Assembly: GCA_000739515.1 (NCBI GenBank)
Contig: DF820455.1
Location: 157,567 to 197,333, forward strand
DNA: 39,767 nt
Direction of reading: 5' to 3'
Source: Candidatus Moduliflexus flocculans
Lineage (GTDB): Bacteria; Moduliflexota; Moduliflexia; Moduliflexales; Moduliflexaceae
Shown: positions 15,815 through 23,912 of the stretch, one piece after another
Layout of the letters: every line of letters starts with the position of its first letter
How positions within the stretch are numbered: the stretch's first letter is position 1
The notes under the pieces: model-generated
Databases searched by the model: none
The model's input: the letters and a program-made list of their open reading frames with translations, nothing else
Told to the model about the DNA's origin: nothing
Position numbers and translations under genes: made by a program

Positions 15815-17482
15815 ATGATGATGCGACGTCTTGGGACAAAGCTTATTCTTCAAATGAGTGCCGTGATTTTTCTGATTGTGGCGATTTTTGGATTCCTGTC
15901 CGTATCGTCTCAGCAGAAAGAATTTACCGCGTTGCTGGATGCAAAAATTACGCGAACCATGCAACAGCGTTCAATTGTGTTGGGAACGCCGCTATGGGAA
16001 ATGGGATACGCCCAGATTGATAGGATTCTTCAGTCGTATCTCGATGACGCAGATGTGCTGGATATTCAGGTGCTGTCTGAAAAAGGCGCCACAATACGCC
16101 ATTTGGGCAAACACCCGGAAACTCACGAAATTGCTCCCGTTGAACAGACTGACGCCCAGGACGCTCTCAATGGTGTTGTTCACCAGGCGGATATCGAATA
16201 TGACGGAAAGAAAATCGGCGCTGTTGCCGTGACCTTCTCTCAGCAATTCATCCGAAATCAGCAGCAGAAACTCCTGCTCGGAGGCGGCCTGCTGTTTCTC
16301 GCGCTGGTTTGTTTCCAGGCCATCCTCCTCTCGCTGTTGATCCGACTGAATGTGTCGGTTCCGTTGGGCAGCATCGCGCAGATTACCCAAAAGATTGGCG
16401 AAGGCGACATGACCGCGCGCATTCCAACAACGACATCTCGTGATGAAATCTCTCAAGTTCTTCTGGCAATGAAAAATATGGAGACCAGACTGAACAGCAC
16501 GCTCCTCAATGTCAGAGAGATCGCTGATATTGTGGCCGGCAAAAGTCTGGACATCAGCGCTCTTGCCGAACAAGTGTCGCAGGGCAATGCGCAGCAAGCG
16601 TCGGCGTCTGAGGAAGCCTCGGCGTCAATGGAGCAAATGGCGGCGAACATTCGACAAAATACCGAGAATGCCAAAGCCACCGAATTGATGGCGTTGGAAT
16701 CGGCGAAGGACGCCAGGCAAGGAGGAGAGGTTGTCGCGAAAACGATGCAGGCCATGAAGGAGATCGAGACTCGGATTTCAGTGATTCGAGAACTCGCAAT
16801 GCAGACGAATATCCTCTCGATGAATGCGACGATTGAAGCGGCGAAAGCGGAAGAGTATGGGAAAGGCTTTGCGGTGGTGGCCTCCGAGGTGCGTGGGCTT
16901 GCGCGCCGAAGCCGGGAAGCCGCTGATGAAATCGAGCGATTGGTGAAAGCCTGTGTCATAATTTCCGAAGAGGCCGGAGCAATTTTGCAGCGCTTAGTCC
17001 CCAGCAGCGAAAAAACGGCAGCGTTGGTGCAAGAAATCAGCTATGCCAGCCGTGAGCAATCTGTCGGCACAGAGCAAGTCAATGGCGCCATCCAACAGCT
17101 CGACCTGGTTATTCAGCAAAATGCCACGGCGGCGAATAAAATGGCCACAGCGTCGGAAGAACTGGCTGAGCAAGCCGAGAGCCTCCAACAGGCAGTGGCG
17201 TTTTTTACCATCGCGGAAATCGTGCCGGAATCCTATTTTGAGGAAACTGGGCTGGAAAAGGCTTTTCAAAAACTGCTGAAGACGAAAGAAGGGAAAGAGC
17301 AGGTCATTGCCTTCCTTGGTAATATCGTGAAGAGTTCAGCGAAAGGTGAGGCATCGTCAAAAAAGGAATCTGATACGCCAGGCGGCCAGTCACTTGCTCT
17401 CTTCAAGAAGAAGAAAAACCGCAAGGAAGACCTCTCAGACGGCGAGAAAGATGAAACCGATCAAGATTTTGAACCTTTTTGA
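15815..17482 (+). CDS. Methyl-accepting chemotaxis protein
   Basis: A 555-residue transmembrane chemoreceptor. TM1 is about residues 10-30, a periplasmic ligand domain of ~125 residues follows, TM2 is about 155-177, then a HAMP domain (VPLGSIAQITQKIGEGDMTARI) and a cytoplasmic signalling domain. The hairpin tip that binds CheW and CheA is recognisable around 320-366 (MQTNILSMNATIEAAKAEEYGKGFAVVASEVRGLARRS split across the tip), with small deviations from the usual QTNLLALNAAIEAARAGE. The C-terminal ~70 residues are charged and low complexity, with no CheR-docking NWETF peptide. It is 148 bases downstream of the orphan binding protein, which could present its ligand. The start is one of three tandem ATGs. 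Confidence 0.93.
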   Translation: MMMRRLGTKLILQMSAVIFLIVAIFGFLSVSSQQKEFTALLDAKITRTMQQRSIVLGTPLWEMGYAQIDRILQSYLDDADVLDIQVLSEKGATIRHLGKHPETHEIAPVEQTDAQDALNGVVHQADIEYDGKKIGAVAVTFSQQFIRNQQQKLLLGGGLLFLALVCFQAILLSLLIRLNVSVPLGSIAQITQKIGEGDMTARIPTTTSRDEISQVLLAMKNMETRLNSTLLNVREIADIVAGKSLDISALAEQVSQGNAQQASASEEASASMEQMAANIRQNTENAKATELMALESAKDARQGGEVVAKTMQAMKEIETRISVIRELAMQTNILSMNATIEAAKAEEYGKGFAVVASEVRGLARRSREAADEIERLVKACVIISEEAGAILQRLVPSSEKTAALVQEISYASREQSVGTEQVNGAIQQLDLVIQQNATAANKMATASEELAEQAESLQQAVAFFTIAEIVPESYFEETGLEKAFQKLLKTKEGKEQVIAFLGNIVKSSAKGEASSKKESDTPGGQSLALFKKKKNRKEDLSDGEKDETDQDFEPF

Positions 17483-17556
17483 TCTGTGTTGTTTCGATTG
17501 CTGGCGATCCTGCTAAATGGTTTTTTCATAAAGTTTTAGGATAATGCTCTTCACAT

Positions 17557-18570
17557 TTATTGCATGGTTTTTCCAGGAGGACGCAATAGATGACACGCGG
17601 CCTGATGCCCTTCGCTGATGTTGATTGATTCCGGCTCAATTTCCTGGCAGACCGGCAACGCGAACAGACAGCGGGGATGAAAGCGGCAGCCGGGCGGAAT
17701 CGCGGCAGCGGAGGGAATGTCGCCGCGAATCGGCAATTCTTTCATTTGATTTTCGCGACCGGCCACCGGCTCGCAAACCGCCGCGATCAGCGCTTTGGTA
17801 TAGGGATGCGCGGCGCGATCAATCACGTCATCCGCCGCGCCGATTTCCACAATTTTGCCGAGATACATCACCGCGATGCGATCCGCGAAATAGCGGGCGG
17901 TTGAGAGATCGTGCGTGATATAGAGATAGGTCAGGCCGAGTTCCTGCTGCACGGTTTTCAGCGTGTGCAGGATTTCGGCGCGGGTCGAAAGATCGATCAT
18001 CGAAACCGGCTCGTCGGCCACAATCACGCGGGGCGAAAGAATCAGCGTCCGCGCCGTCGCCACGCGCTGACGCTGCCCGCCGCTCAGCATGTGCGGAAAA
18101 CGATCCATGAATTCGTCCGGCGGCAGCAGGCGCACCGCCTCCAATGTCTGCCGAATGCGCGTGTCCCGTTCCTGCCGCGTCTCGCCGACGCGGTGAATCA
18201 GCAGCGGCTCTTCGATCACGTCTTTCGCGCGAAAACGCGGATTCATCGAGGCATACGGGTCTTGAAAAATCATCTGCACGTTGCGGCGATACGCTTGCAG
18301 ACGCTCGCGCCGCAGATGCGTGACATCTTCGCCCTGATAGCGAATCGCGCCGCCGGTCGGCTCGAGCAGTTTCATGATCAATTTGCCGGTCGTGGTTTTG
18401 CCGCAGCCCGATTCCCCGACAAACGCGAGAATTTCCCCTTCGAACAGATCGAAACTGACACCGTCCACCGCCCGCGCATACCGGCGTTCATGGGCAAGCG
18501 CCTGCCGCAGCGTCCGGCGCAGCGGAAACCATTTATGCAGATTCTCGACCTGTAAAATCGGCTGATTCAT
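17557..18570 (-). CDS. Oligopeptide/dipeptide ABC transporter ATPase (OppF/DppF type), orphan
   Basis: A 337-residue ABC ATPase that hydrolyses ATP to drive peptide or nickel uptake. The Walker A is GESGCGKT (52-59), then Q-loop [11 protein letters not shown], signature LSGGQRQR (162-169), Walker [13 protein letters not shown] (slightly unusual, normally VSALD), and H-loop YITHDL. The C-terminal oligopeptide-type extension has [15 protein letters not shown] with the conserved cysteines. Normally it pairs with OppD and two permeases; none are here. hemB lies upstream on the same strand, so it is an orphan in this window. I use the ATG at 18570 (MNQPILQV) over the one two codons earlier. Confidence 0.9.
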   Translation of the reverse strand: MNQPILQVENLHKWFPLRRTLRQALAHERRYARAVDGVSFDLFEGEILAFVGESGCGKTTTGKLIMKLLEPTGGAIRYQGEDVTHLRRERLQAYRRNVQMIFQDPYASMNPRFRAKDVIEEPLLIHRVGETRQERDTRIRQTLEAVRLLPPDEFMDRFPHMLSGGQRQRVATARTLILSPRVIVADEPVSMIDLSTRAEILHTLKTVQQELGLTYLYITHDLSTARYFADRIAVMYLGKIVEIGAADDVIDRAAHPYTKALIAAVCEPVAGRENQMKELPIRGDIPSAAAIPPGCRFHPRCLFALPVCQEIEPESINISEGHQAACHLLRPPGKTMQ

Positions 18571-18582
18571 AAGCATATCCGA

Positions 18583-18615
18583 AGGTGTCAGACACTTTCA
18601 AAGTGTCTGACACCT
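18583..18615. repeat. GTGTCTGACA palindrome between hemB and the ABC ATPase
   Basis: An almost perfect palindrome with 16-bp arms (18583-18598 and 18600-18615; AGGTGTCAGACACTTT). It is a member of the family also at 21370-21402, 27955-27987 and, diverged, 3375-3415. There is no T-run, so a terminator role for hemB is uncertain. Confidence 0.75.
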
Positions 18616-18639
18616 ATAAGTAACCTGCTCATGTCGAGT

Positions 18640-19611
18640 TTATACGATTTCCAACATCCAGCCGCAGGCGTCAAGCGCGTAATAGGTGATAATCATGTCC
18701 GCTCCGGCGCGTTTGATGGCGGTCAGCGTTTCTAATGCCACGCGGCGTTCGTCAATCCAGCCTCTTTCGGCGGCGGCTTTGATCATCGCGAATTCGCCGC
18801 TGACGTTATACGCGGCAATCGGCACGTCGAAGCGGTCGCGGGCATGGCGGATGACGTCCAGATACGCCAACGCCGGTTTCACCATCACCACGTCCGCGCC
18901 TTGCCGCAGGTCGCTTTCGATTTCCAGCATCGCCTGTCGGATATTCGCGGGATCCATCTGATACGTATTGCGGTCGCCGAATTGCGGGGCGGAATGCGCC
19001 GCCTCGCGAAATGGGCCGTAAAAGCCGGAAGAGTATTTCGCGCTGTACGCCATAATCGGCAGATTCGGAAAACCGCCGCCATCGAGCCGCCCCCTGATGA
19101 TGAAAATGCGTCCGTCCATCATATCCGACGGCGCCACCATATCCGCCCCGGCTTGCGCGTGTGACAGCGCGATTTTGGCGAGGTATTCCAGCGTTTCGTC
19201 GTTCTGCACCACGCCATTTTTCACGATGCCGCAATGACCATGACTGGTGTACTGACACATACAGACGTCGGTGATGACCCAGATTGCAGGAAACAGCTTT
19301 TTGATCTGGTGAATCGCCTGCTGCACCACGCCATTTTTCTCCCAGGCCGAGGTGGCGATTTCATCTTTCTTTTCCGGCAGGCCGAACAGCAGCACGCTGC
19401 GCACTCCGGCGGTTAAGACCTGCTCCACGATTTCCGGCAGGCGGTCAACCGAAAGATGGTAATTCCCCGGCAACGACGGGATTTCCTGCTTAATATTTTT
19501 CCCTTCCACCACGAACAACGGATAGATAAAATCAAGCGGCGTGAGCACGGTTTCCCGCACCAAATCGCGAATAGCGGGCGTTAGGCGTAAGCGTCGGTGT
19601 CTTGCGAACAT
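18640..19611 (-). CDS. hemB: Delta-aminolevulinic acid dehydratase (porphobilinogen synthase)
   Basis: A 323-residue enzyme that condenses two 5-aminolevulinate molecules to porphobilinogen, the second step of tetrapyrrole synthesis. The zinc-site cysteines C117, C119 and C127 are in DVCMCQYTSHGHCG. Both active-site lysines are visible: K192 in MAYSAKYSSGFYGPFREA and the Schiff-base K245 in VVMVKPALAYLD. Length is normal for the family. One segment (GRIFIIRGRLDGGGF, ~168-181) departs from the usual GRV..IR..LD..GF but keeps the frame. It lies downstream of cobA-hemD on the same strand with a palindromic repeat between them. The downstream pathway enzyme hemC is not in the window. Confidence 0.96.
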   Translation of the reverse strand: MFARHRRLRLTPAIRDLVRETVLTPLDFIYPLFVVEGKNIKQEIPSLPGNYHLSVDRLPEIVEQVLTAGVRSVLLFGLPEKKDEIATSAWEKNGVVQQAIHQIKKLFPAIWVITDVCMCQYTSHGHCGIVKNGVVQNDETLEYLAKIALSHAQAGADMVAPSDMMDGRIFIIRGRLDGGGFPNLPIMAYSAKYSSGFYGPFREAAHSAPQFGDRNTYQMDPANIRQAMLEIESDLRQGADVVMVKPALAYLDVIRHARDRFDVPIAAYNVSGEFAMIKAAAERGWIDERRVALETLTAIKRAGADMIITYYALDACGWMLEIV

Positions 19612-19619
19612 AAAGGATG

Positions 19620-19708
19620 GAACGCGGATGACGCGGATTGCGCGGATAAACGCGGATTTTTATATGATTTCTCCGCGAAAATCGGCGCAATCCGCGTCAT
19701 CCGCGTTC
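19620..19708. repeat. 24-bp perfect inverted repeat (GCGGAT type)
   Basis: Arms 19620-19643 and 19685-19708 (GAACGCGGATGACGCGGATT..) are identical in inverse. Internal GCGGAT units repeat. It fills the gap between cobA-hemD and hemB. This GCGGAT-rich palindrome resembles repeats seen in many unrelated genomes. Confidence 0.8.
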
Positions 19709-19710
19709 TA

Positions 19711-21258
19711 TTACATTGCGGTCAATTTTTTTATGATCCCGTCCGTCGAATATTCATCGCACATCTCGGCGTCAAGGCCATGTTTTTGAAGCTCTTGCAG
19801 CGTAATCGGGCCAATCGCTAACAGGCGTTTCGGGCGAATCCGGTCAACGCCGACCATCTCAATCAAATGCCGGACAGTCGTGGGGCTGGTGAAGGTGATG
19901 ACGTTCGCGTCATCGAGCCGGGCGTCGCTGATTGGCGGCTGCTCGACGCGATAGGTCGCGACTTCGTCCACTTCGCAGCCATGCGCCCGGAGTTGTTCAA
20001 CCAAATACGGACGCGCCTGTTCTGAGCGACCGACAAACACCGCTTCCCCCGGCTGAATGCGCTCTTTCAGCGATTCGAGCAGCGATTCCGCCACGAATTC
20101 TTTCGCGATAATCACCGGCATGACGCCGCGCTCTTTGATCGCATTAGCGGTCGCGGGGCCGATGGCCGCGAAATCGGCGCGGATCCGGCGGATGTCGTAT
20201 TCCTGCGCCTTCAGCGCGTCGAAAAACGTGTTCACGCCGTTGACGCTGGTGAACACGATCCAGCGATATTCCGTCAATTTCGGCAGATAGTCCCGCAGCG
20301 CGTCATCATGCCGAACCACTGCAATCGTCGGAATTTCGGTCACTTCCGCGCCGAGGTCGAGCAGGCGTTCGCGGAGTTCCTGTGCCTGTTCTTTGGAGCG
20401 AGTCAGGCAGATATTCAGGCCGAAGAGCGGCTTGCGTTCGTACCAGTTCAGGCGGTCGGCTAATTCCGTGACCGCGCCGACGACGATAATGCTCGGCGAT
20501 TCGAGGTGCGCGGCGGCGGCGCGTTCGCAGATATTTTCCAACGTGCCGAAGACGCTTTTCTGCTGCGCGGTCGTCCCTTTCATAATCACGGCGCACGGCG
20601 TCTGCGGTGACTTACCACGCTGCGTCAATTCGCCGACAATCAATTCGATGTTGCCGAGTCCCATGAGAAAGACCAGCGTCCCGTCAATCGCGGCGGCGGC
20701 CTGCCAGTTGATGTCGAGCCGTTCCGCGCTCGTGCCGGTGAAAACGTGAAAGCTCTGGGCAAGACCGCGATGCGAAATCGGAATGCCCGCGTAATTCAGC
20801 GCCGCAATTGCTGACGAAATGCCGGGAATCACCTCGAACAGAATCCCTTCGGCCTGCAAACAGAGCGCCTCTTCGCCGCCTCTGCCGAAGACATAAGGAT
20901 CGCCGCCTTTGATGCGGGCGACGACATGTCCCGTTTTCGCGAGCGTCACGAGCAGGTCATTGATTTCCGCCTGCGTTTTGGAGTGCGCTCCCGGCTCTTT
21001 GCCGCAATAATGGCGTTCGCAATTTTCCGGCAGATAGCGCAGAATCGCCGGATTCGCCAAACGGTCATACATCGCGGCGGTGCAATGTTCTAACGCGCGT
21101 TTGGCCTTCAACGTCAGCAGTTCTTCGTCCCCCGGCCCCGCGCCGATTAAATAAACCTTTCCGCGTAGAGGATGCGCGTGTAAATCCTGCGTCAATGTCG
21201 CGATATGTTCACGCCGTTCTTCTGACATGTTCATCAATTCTTGAAATGCTTTTGCCAT
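19711..21258 (-). CDS. cobA-hemD: Fused uroporphyrinogen-III C-methyltransferase / uroporphyrinogen-III synthase
   Basis: A 515-residue two-domain protein. The first domain (about 32-275) is a SAM-dependent uroporphyrinogen-III methyltransferase: it has VYLIGAGPGDEELLTLKAKRAL, the catalytic-loop DRLANP region, RIKGGDPYVFGRGGEE, and VIPGISSAIAALNYAGIPISHRG. It makes precorrin-2 for sirohaem and cobalamin. The second domain (about 280-515) is HemD, which closes and isomerises hydroxymethylbilane to uroporphyrinogen III (FTSVNGVNTFF, AIGPATANAI, FTSPTTVRHL). Such fusions are common in Firmicutes and deltaproteobacteria, usually with hemA, hemC and hemB; hemB follows 99 bases downstream. AGGGA lies eight bases before the ATG. 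The first ~30 residues are an extra N-terminal extension. Confidence 0.95.
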   Translation of the reverse strand: MAKAFQELMNMSEERREHIATLTQDLHAHPLRGKVYLIGAGPGDEELLTLKAKRALEHCTAAMYDRLANPAILRYLPENCERHYCGKEPGAHSKTQAEINDLLVTLAKTGHVVARIKGGDPYVFGRGGEEALCLQAEGILFEVIPGISSAIAALNYAGIPISHRGLAQSFHVFTGTSAERLDINWQAAAAIDGTLVFLMGLGNIELIVGELTQRGKSPQTPCAVIMKGTTAQQKSVFGTLENICERAAAAHLESPSIIVVGAVTELADRLNWYERKPLFGLNICLTRSKEQAQELRERLLDLGAEVTEIPTIAVVRHDDALRDYLPKLTEYRWIVFTSVNGVNTFFDALKAQEYDIRRIRADFAAIGPATANAIKERGVMPVIIAKEFVAESLLESLKERIQPGEAVFVGRSEQARPYLVEQLRAHGCEVDEVATYRVEQPPISDARLDDANVITFTSPTTVRHLIEMVGVDRIRPKRLLAIGPITLQELQKHGLDAEMCDEYSTDGIIKKLTAM

Positions 21259-21369
21259 GCGTTATTCCCTCATTTCATATAGCGCAAGACCACTCATAAA
21301 ACGAGGGTTCACGGTAATTCTTTTTTTGCGATAATAATTACTACTTGTTATTAAAGAGGTTATGGACAG

Positions 21370-21402
21370 AGCTGTCAGACACCTCGAAGGTGTCTGACAG
21401 CT
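21370..21402. repeat. GTGTCTGACAG palindrome
   Basis: Arms 21370-21384 and 21388-21402 are perfect (AGCTGTCAGACACCT) with a CGA loop, followed by TTTTCTT on the plus strand. It has the same core as 27955-27987. No plus-strand gene ends here, so it is a repeat, not a gene terminator. Confidence 0.75.
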
Positions 21403-21450
21403 TTTCTTGCCCACAATGTTTTGTGTCATAACACTTTTTGTCACTATTTG

Positions 21451-21546
21451 CGTACCGCGAACGTCCTCGTTCGCAGGAGGCGTCTCCCATGCGGTTGAGA
21501 GCGTTCAGCGCAGGCAACGTTGGCGAACGGGGACGTTCGCGGTACG
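21451..21546. repeat. 96-bp element with 24-bp inverted ends
   Basis: Ends 21451-21474 and 21523-21546 (CGTACCGCGAACGTCC..) match 23 of 24. It has inner short stems. It sits between two other palindromic elements in the 497-base gap 21259-21755, which holds no gene. Confidence 0.75.
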
Positions 21547-21575
21547 TCGTGCTAAATAATTACCACTTTTTAACG

Positions 21576-21745
21576 TTACTTAACTCATGTTACGCAGCCG
21601 ATTCGAGACGAATGACCGCACACTCCCCTCCGGGGAGGGGGTGGGGGTGGGTTCTTGACACGAGCAATCACTCACGGACGAACCCACCTCTTGCCCCTCC
21701 CAGGAGGGGAATTGTCGGCGGCGCTGCGTAACATCAGTTACTTAA
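21576..21745. repeat. MITE-like 170-bp element with inverted ends
   Basis: Ends 21576-21598 and 21723-21745 match 20 of 23 (..ATGTTACGCAGC). Inside is a second inverted repeat of C/G-rich sequence (CCCCTCCGGGGAGGGGGTGG.. against ..CCCCTCCCAGGAGGGGA). There is no transposase ORF. The nested layout suggests a non-autonomous mobile element. Confidence 0.65.
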
Positions 21746-21755
21746 CAGCCTGCCG

Positions 21756-22850
21756 TCATGAAAACAAGGCGCTGCGGATTTTTAACACTAAACCGATCAG
21801 GAAGAGCATTGCGCCCCAGAACGCGGAGATCGGCTTTTGCATCAGGATATACTCGAACCAGGTCGGGCTGAGATTGGTTTTAAAATCCTGCGCCCCAAAT
21901 TCCACTTTCGACGCCGCGCCTTCGAACGTCATGCGTAATTGTTCTGACGATTCTGCCGGGATGAGTTCGGCGCGGCGGCTCTTTTTCGGCGAAAGATTCA
22001 AAAATTGGCCGTCTAAAATCTCCTGCTTTTTGCCGACTTCCTCGATGCTCACGCTGCCCGAACGAATGACGGATTCGAATTGGCCTGAATCTGGCGGGTA
22101 TTCCTCAAGGAATTTCAGCGCTTTAATGTCCATGCCGCGCAAGCGCCAATCTTGAAGGCCAGCCAGCCGCAATTCCACCGCCGCCGCACCGGTCGGCATG
22201 GTGATGATATTAATCGTTTCTGGAATTTCCGAACTGATGCGGCGCTGCACCGGATCGCCATAGGCCAGCCGCATCGTGACGTCGGCTTTGCCCGCCTGCG
22301 CCGTCAGATGCAATTGCGTCTGCTTAATAAAGATATGCAGCGTATCGCCTGTATCGCCGGATCGCGAAAATTCCAACACCGCGTTGGCTGGAATTTCTAA
22401 GGCCGTTACGACGATCTGCCCAGAGATTTCAAGCGAGGCCGGATTTTCTGGCGAAGCGACGGCCAGTTGCGGCAGGCCGGGAGCGTCGAGCGAAGCGATC
22501 TGGTTGATGAATAGCTCCTTCATGTTCATGCGCTGATGAGGCCGCCAGGTGGAATCTAATTTGAGGCTGACGGTTTCGGCGCTCACGTCTGCGGTGATAT
22601 GAACCAACGGCACGTGAAGCGTCCAGGCGAGGCCAAGCAGGATCAGCGAAATGATCGCCGCCCAGATGACCGGCCCTTGTATGCCCCCTTTTTTCGGGGC
22701 GGTCGCGCCGATGACTTTTCCGGCAGTATCCACCCAGGCAAGCTGTTTGGCTGCGCCTTCCAGATCATCGCCTTCTAACAGCTTTTGGGCGGCCTGATTC
22801 AGGCGATGAGTTCGCTCTGCGCTTAATCGGTCGAACAATTCTTGATTCAT
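21756..22850 (-). CDS. Hypothetical two-transmembrane envelope protein
   Basis: 364 residues of a protein I do not recognise. A cytoplasmic N-terminal part (~60 residues, helical) is followed by a transmembrane helix (GPVIWAAIISLILLGLAWTL). A long periplasmic region of beta-rich sequence follows, then a C-terminal helix (AFWGAMLFLIGLVLKI). The start is the ATG at 22850, with GGAGG eight bases before it. The stop of the upstream secreted-protein gene lies four bases away, so the two are one operon and may form an envelope complex. The extracytoplasmic part has no catalytic motif I can name. Confidence 0.75.
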   Translation of the reverse strand: MNQELFDRLSAERTHRLNQAAQKLLEGDDLEGAAKQLAWVDTAGKVIGATAPKKGGIQGPVIWAAIISLILLGLAWTLHVPLVHITADVSAETVSLKLDSTWRPHQRMNMKELFINQIASLDAPGLPQLAVASPENPASLEISGQIVVTALEIPANAVLEFSRSGDTGDTLHIFIKQTQLHLTAQAGKADVTMRLAYGDPVQRRISSEIPETINIITMPTGAAAVELRLAGLQDWRLRGMDIKALKFLEEYPPDSGQFESVIRSGSVSIEEVGKKQEILDGQFLNLSPKKSRRAELIPAESSEQLRMTFEGAASKVEFGAQDFKTNLSPTWFEYILMQKPISAFWGAMLFLIGLVLKIRSALFS

Positions 22851-22854
22851 GGCG

Positions 22855-23616
22855 TTACCTCCCCAATCGGACGCGCGCAAGGCGTTTCAGCCAGCCGGAC
22901 GACGACGACGACGCGGCGACATCCACGCAGAGTTCGCGGCTGCCGGTTGCCGGCAGTTCGATTGTAATCGGCTGCCCGCTGAAATACGACGATTGCGGCA
23001 ATTTGAGATAATCGGCAGGAAGCGTTTCGCAAGAGCCGTTCACCGCTTCCGCGTAGCGCCACTGGACGCGATCCACGTCGTCAGACGCCCGCAGTATCAG
23101 CCGGATCACGCTATCTTGCGACGCGCCGACGCTTTGGCCGGCAGCGGACACCGGCACATACACCTCTTCTTTGTTGTCGCCAAGCCAGCCATACACGCCA
23201 ATCTGCGCGGCGTATAACTGCGCGGGCAATAAAACCTCGCTAACTGGCCAGATCAGCGTTTTGCCAGGTTCAAGCTGCGCGTCGAGGCGAAAATAGGTTC
23301 GGAGCGGAATCCCGACAGACCGGATGTTGACCGGTTCATCCGTGACAATCGGCGAGGAAATTTCAATCGTTTCTTGTTTGTCTAACGCAAATTGAAACGC
23401 GCCGACTGTCAGGCCGACGACCTCAAGTCCGCTGAGGCCGCGCCCTTTGGCCGAGGATTCGTACAATCCCTCACACCGGCCTTTGCGCGAGCGGTATTGG
23501 ATAGATTTATCGGCGGATGGCTGCAATAACGGATCGCATTCCTGCGCAAACGCCGCCTGCGCCATGGACAACACAAGACAGGCAGTTATACGGCAAAGAG
23601 ATTTGCTGAACATCAT
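22855..23616 (-). CDS. Hypothetical secreted protein
   Basis: A protein of about 253 residues with a clear signal peptide (MMFSKSLCRITACLVLSMAQAAFA). The mature part has five cysteines: two lie early (ECDP.., GRCEG), two frame ..GSCETLP.. and ..RELCVDV.. near the end, so disulfides are likely. The frame is open to 23730, but the signal peptide shows that translation starts at 23616 or 23613. It is four bases from the next gene, an unknown membrane protein, and probably works with it. I know no family for it. Its C-terminus carries a serine run (AASSSSSGW). Confidence 0.7.
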   Translation of the reverse strand: MMFSKSLCRITACLVLSMAQAAFAQECDPLLQPSADKSIQYRSRKGRCEGLYESSAKGRGLSGLEVVGLTVGAFQFALDKQETIEISSPIVTDEPVNIRSVGIPLRTYFRLDAQLEPGKTLIWPVSEVLLPAQLYAAQIGVYGWLGDNKEEVYVPVSAAGQSVGASQDSVIRLILRASDDVDRVQWRYAEAVNGSCETLPADYLKLPQSSYFSGQPITIELPATGSRELCVDVAASSSSSGWLKRLARVRLGR

Positions 23617-23828
23617 GTCACCACTCACAACACGAAAGGTCGGAAGAACGATTTTTTCGACTTTTCTCTGTTGTCCTTTGAAACAGGTGTTACCATTCTC
23701 TGACGTTTCAAGGTTTGATTGACAAGCCACTTCGGAGTCTGAAAATTTCTTGCAAACCTCTTGAACATTGTCAACGAAATAATGAATGTGACTGGAAATA
23801 ACGCATAATGAAGGAGGAAGGAATTTTC

Positions 23829-23903
23829 GCCACGAATGCCGCGAATGAACCCGAATAAAAAAACGTCAACAATCCATTCGTGTTTCTTCGTGGTATTCGT
23901 GGC
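23829..23903. repeat. 28-bp imperfect palindrome (CCACGAAT type)
   Basis: Arms 23829-23856 and 23876-23903 match 23 of 28. Related CCACGAA.. palindromes occur at 30965-31035 and 32643-32709. It lies between the STAND gene end and the secreted-protein gene start and could end transcription of the STAND gene. Confidence 0.65.
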
Positions 23904-23912
23904 ACACAGACA

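Noticed and set aside
21576..21745. Integron attC site (ends resemble GTTACGCAGC)
   Set aside because: No attC core (RYYYAAC with matching inverse core) and no integrase or cassette array. It fits a MITE-like element better.
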